From Deltaproteobacteria bacterium (GTDB lineage Bacteria; Desulfobacterota; Deferrimicrobia; Deferrimicrobiales; Deferrimicrobiaceae), in contig JAJZRM010000097.1 in assembly GCA_021802685.1 (NCBI GenBank), positions 1 through 8,777 on the forward strand: DNA of 8,777 bases, read 5' to 3'. The position numbers and the translations under genes were made by a program. Shown one piece after another: positions 8,035 through 8,777 of this stretch. The notes under the pieces were generated by a model, which made no database searches, was not told where the DNA came from, and saw only the letters and a program-made list of their open reading frames with translations. Each line of letters starts with the position of its first letter. The stretch's first letter is position 1.

Positions 8035-8552
8035 AAAAAAACAGCAAGTCGGATACGGTCGAAGCGTTGAAAGGCGCCATCGCGGCGCAGCGCGGGGCCG
8101 TGATCACCTCGTTCCGGGGAGTGACGGTGGGAGAGATGACCACCCTCCGGAAGAAGCTCCGGGAGGTGAACGCCGAGATCCGGGTGGTGAAGAACACGCT
8201 CATCCGGCGGGCGGCGGAGGGCACGCCGTTCGGCGACCTTTCCGGACATTTCAAGGGGCCGACGGCGATCGCCTTTGCGCACGGCGACCCCGTCGCGATG
8301 GCCAAGGCGATGAAGGATTACGCCGCCGCCAGTCCCAAGATCGCCCTGCGCGCGGGGTTTCTCGACGGCCGTGCGCTCTCGGTCAACGAGGTCCAGGCGC
8401 TGGCGGAAGTGCCGTCCCGGGACGTGTTGCTTTCGCGGCTGGTCGGAAGCATGAGCTCGCCGATCACCCGGCTGGCGCGGGCGCTTTCAGATCCGCCGAG
8501 AAAACTGGTGTACGTCCTGGAATCCATCCGCAAACAGATCGACCATCCATAA
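8022..8552 (+). CDS. rplJ: 50S ribosomal protein L10
   Basis: L10 anchors the L7/L12 dimers to 23S rRNA and forms the stalk that recruits EF-Tu and EF-G. The 176-residue protein carries the N-terminal RNA-binding domain features AVITSFRGVTVGEMTTLRKKLRE-like, INAEIRVVKNTL-like (here VNAEIRVVKNTLIRRA) and GPTAIAFAHGDP. A C-terminal helical region from about residue 135 is where L12 dimers bind. The ATG at 8022 has GAGGGA at 8007-8012 with nine bases spacing, and a second purine run, AGGGGGA, at 8014-8020. The gene follows the L10-leader-like element, consistent with autogenous control. rplL begins 24 bases after the stop. Confidence 0.97.
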   Translation: MDAVKKNSKSDTVEALKGAIAAQRGAVITSFRGVTVGEMTTLRKKLREVNAEIRVVKNTLIRRAAEGTPFGDLSGHFKGPTAIAFAHGDPVAMAKAMKDYAAASPKIALRAGFLDGRALSVNEVQALAEVPSRDVLLSRLVGSMSSPITRLARALSDPPRKLVYVLESIRKQIDHP

Positions 8553-8576
8553 GGACCCAAGGAGGATTTTAAGGAA

Positions 8577-8777
8577 ATGGCTGCCATGAACAAGGAAGAG
8601 TTCATAACGATGGTGGAAGGCATGACCGTATTGGAACTGCACGAGATCGTCAAGGCCCTCGAGGACCGTTTCGGCGTGACGGCGGCTGCCCCCGCCGCTT
8701 TCGCCGCCCCCGGCGCGGCGGCCGGAGCCGCGGCCCCGGCGGTCGAGGAGAAGACGGAATTCGACGTCGTCCTCACG
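8577..8777 (+). CDS. rplL: 50S ribosomal protein L7/L12 (N-terminal 67 residues, 3' truncated by window)
   Basis: L7/L12 is the multicopy stalk protein that contacts translational GTPases. The window holds the N-terminal dimerisation domain (NKEEFITMVEGMTVLELHEI), the Ala/Pro/Gly-rich hinge at about residues 37-53, and the first residues of the globular domain (EEKTEFDVVLT), where the window ends. AAGGAGGA at 8559-8566 lies ten bases before the ATG at 8577. A second in-frame ATG at 8586 is less well placed (19 bases). In the normal cluster rpoB should come next. Confidence 0.95.
   Translation, partial: MAAMNKEEFITMVEGMTVLELHEIVKALEDRFGVTAAAPAAFAAPGAAAGAAAPAVEEKTEFDVVLT

Noticed and set aside
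6106..8282. Long minus-strand open frames opposite nusG, rplK, rplA and rplJ
   Set aside because: They are shadows of well-supported ribosomal protein genes. No family motif or credible ribosome site was seen on that strand.

Overview
The window is a dense run of translation and transcription genes, all on the + strand, in GC-rich DNA. It reads: the 3' end of rpoC, rpsL (S12), rpsG (S7), fusA (EF-G), tuf (EF-Tu), rpmG (L33), tRNA-Trp(CCA), secE, nusG, rplK (L11), rplA (L1), rplJ (L10) and the 5' part of rplL (L7/L12). No gap exceeds 215 bases. There are no mobile elements, CRISPR arrays, phage genes or defence genes. The organism is a bacterium, most likely of deltaproteobacterial / Desulfobacterota type. 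The grounds are high GC, the rpmG - tRNA-Trp - secE - nusG - rplKAJL order, and an RpoC fragment that begins in what looks like the large trigger-loop insertion typical of Proteobacteria and relatives. This placement is inference from gene content, not phylogeny.

Layout. 1-1011 is the RpoC C-terminus. 1012-1113 carries a near-consensus sigma-70 promoter (TTGACA, 17 bp, TATAAA with an extended -10 TG) that should start the str operon rpsL-rpsG-fusA-tuf (1114-5474). The 171-base rpsL-rpsG gap is rich in hairpins, one followed by a run of six T. In E. coli this gap holds the S7 autoregulatory site. After tuf, without a visible terminator or promoter, come rpmG, tRNA-Trp, secE and nusG (5500-6604), then rplK and rplA (6614-7806). 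A 215-base leader (7807-8021) contains a recognisable L10-leader-like element ahead of rplJ and rplL.

The main point of interest is the order. In Deltaproteobacteria and many other Proteobacteria the usual order is tuf1-rpmG-trnW-secE-nusG-rplKAJL-rpoB-rpoC-rpsL-rpsG-fusA-tuf2. Here the run goes rpoC-rpsL-rpsG-fusA-tuf and then rpmG-trnW-secE-nusG-rplKAJL. This is the expected cluster circularly permuted through a single tuf. It could be an assembly path through two near-identical tuf copies, a tandem duplication or excised circle formed by tuf-tuf recombination, or a real rearrangement. The tuf gene also differs from its neighbours in codon choice (no CTC leucine codon, 14 of 24 Leu as TTG, Ala almost all GCG) and encodes a five-cysteine insert at the end of the G domain.

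Together the genes encode core ribosome parts (S12, S7, L33, L11, L1, L10, L7/L12), the two elongation GTPases that use the L11/L10/L12 stalk, RNA polymerase beta', its elongation factor NusG, and the SecE translocon subunit. I found no evidence of a new functional system. The noteworthy items are the junction at tuf, its codon usage and Cys cluster, and the structured leaders.
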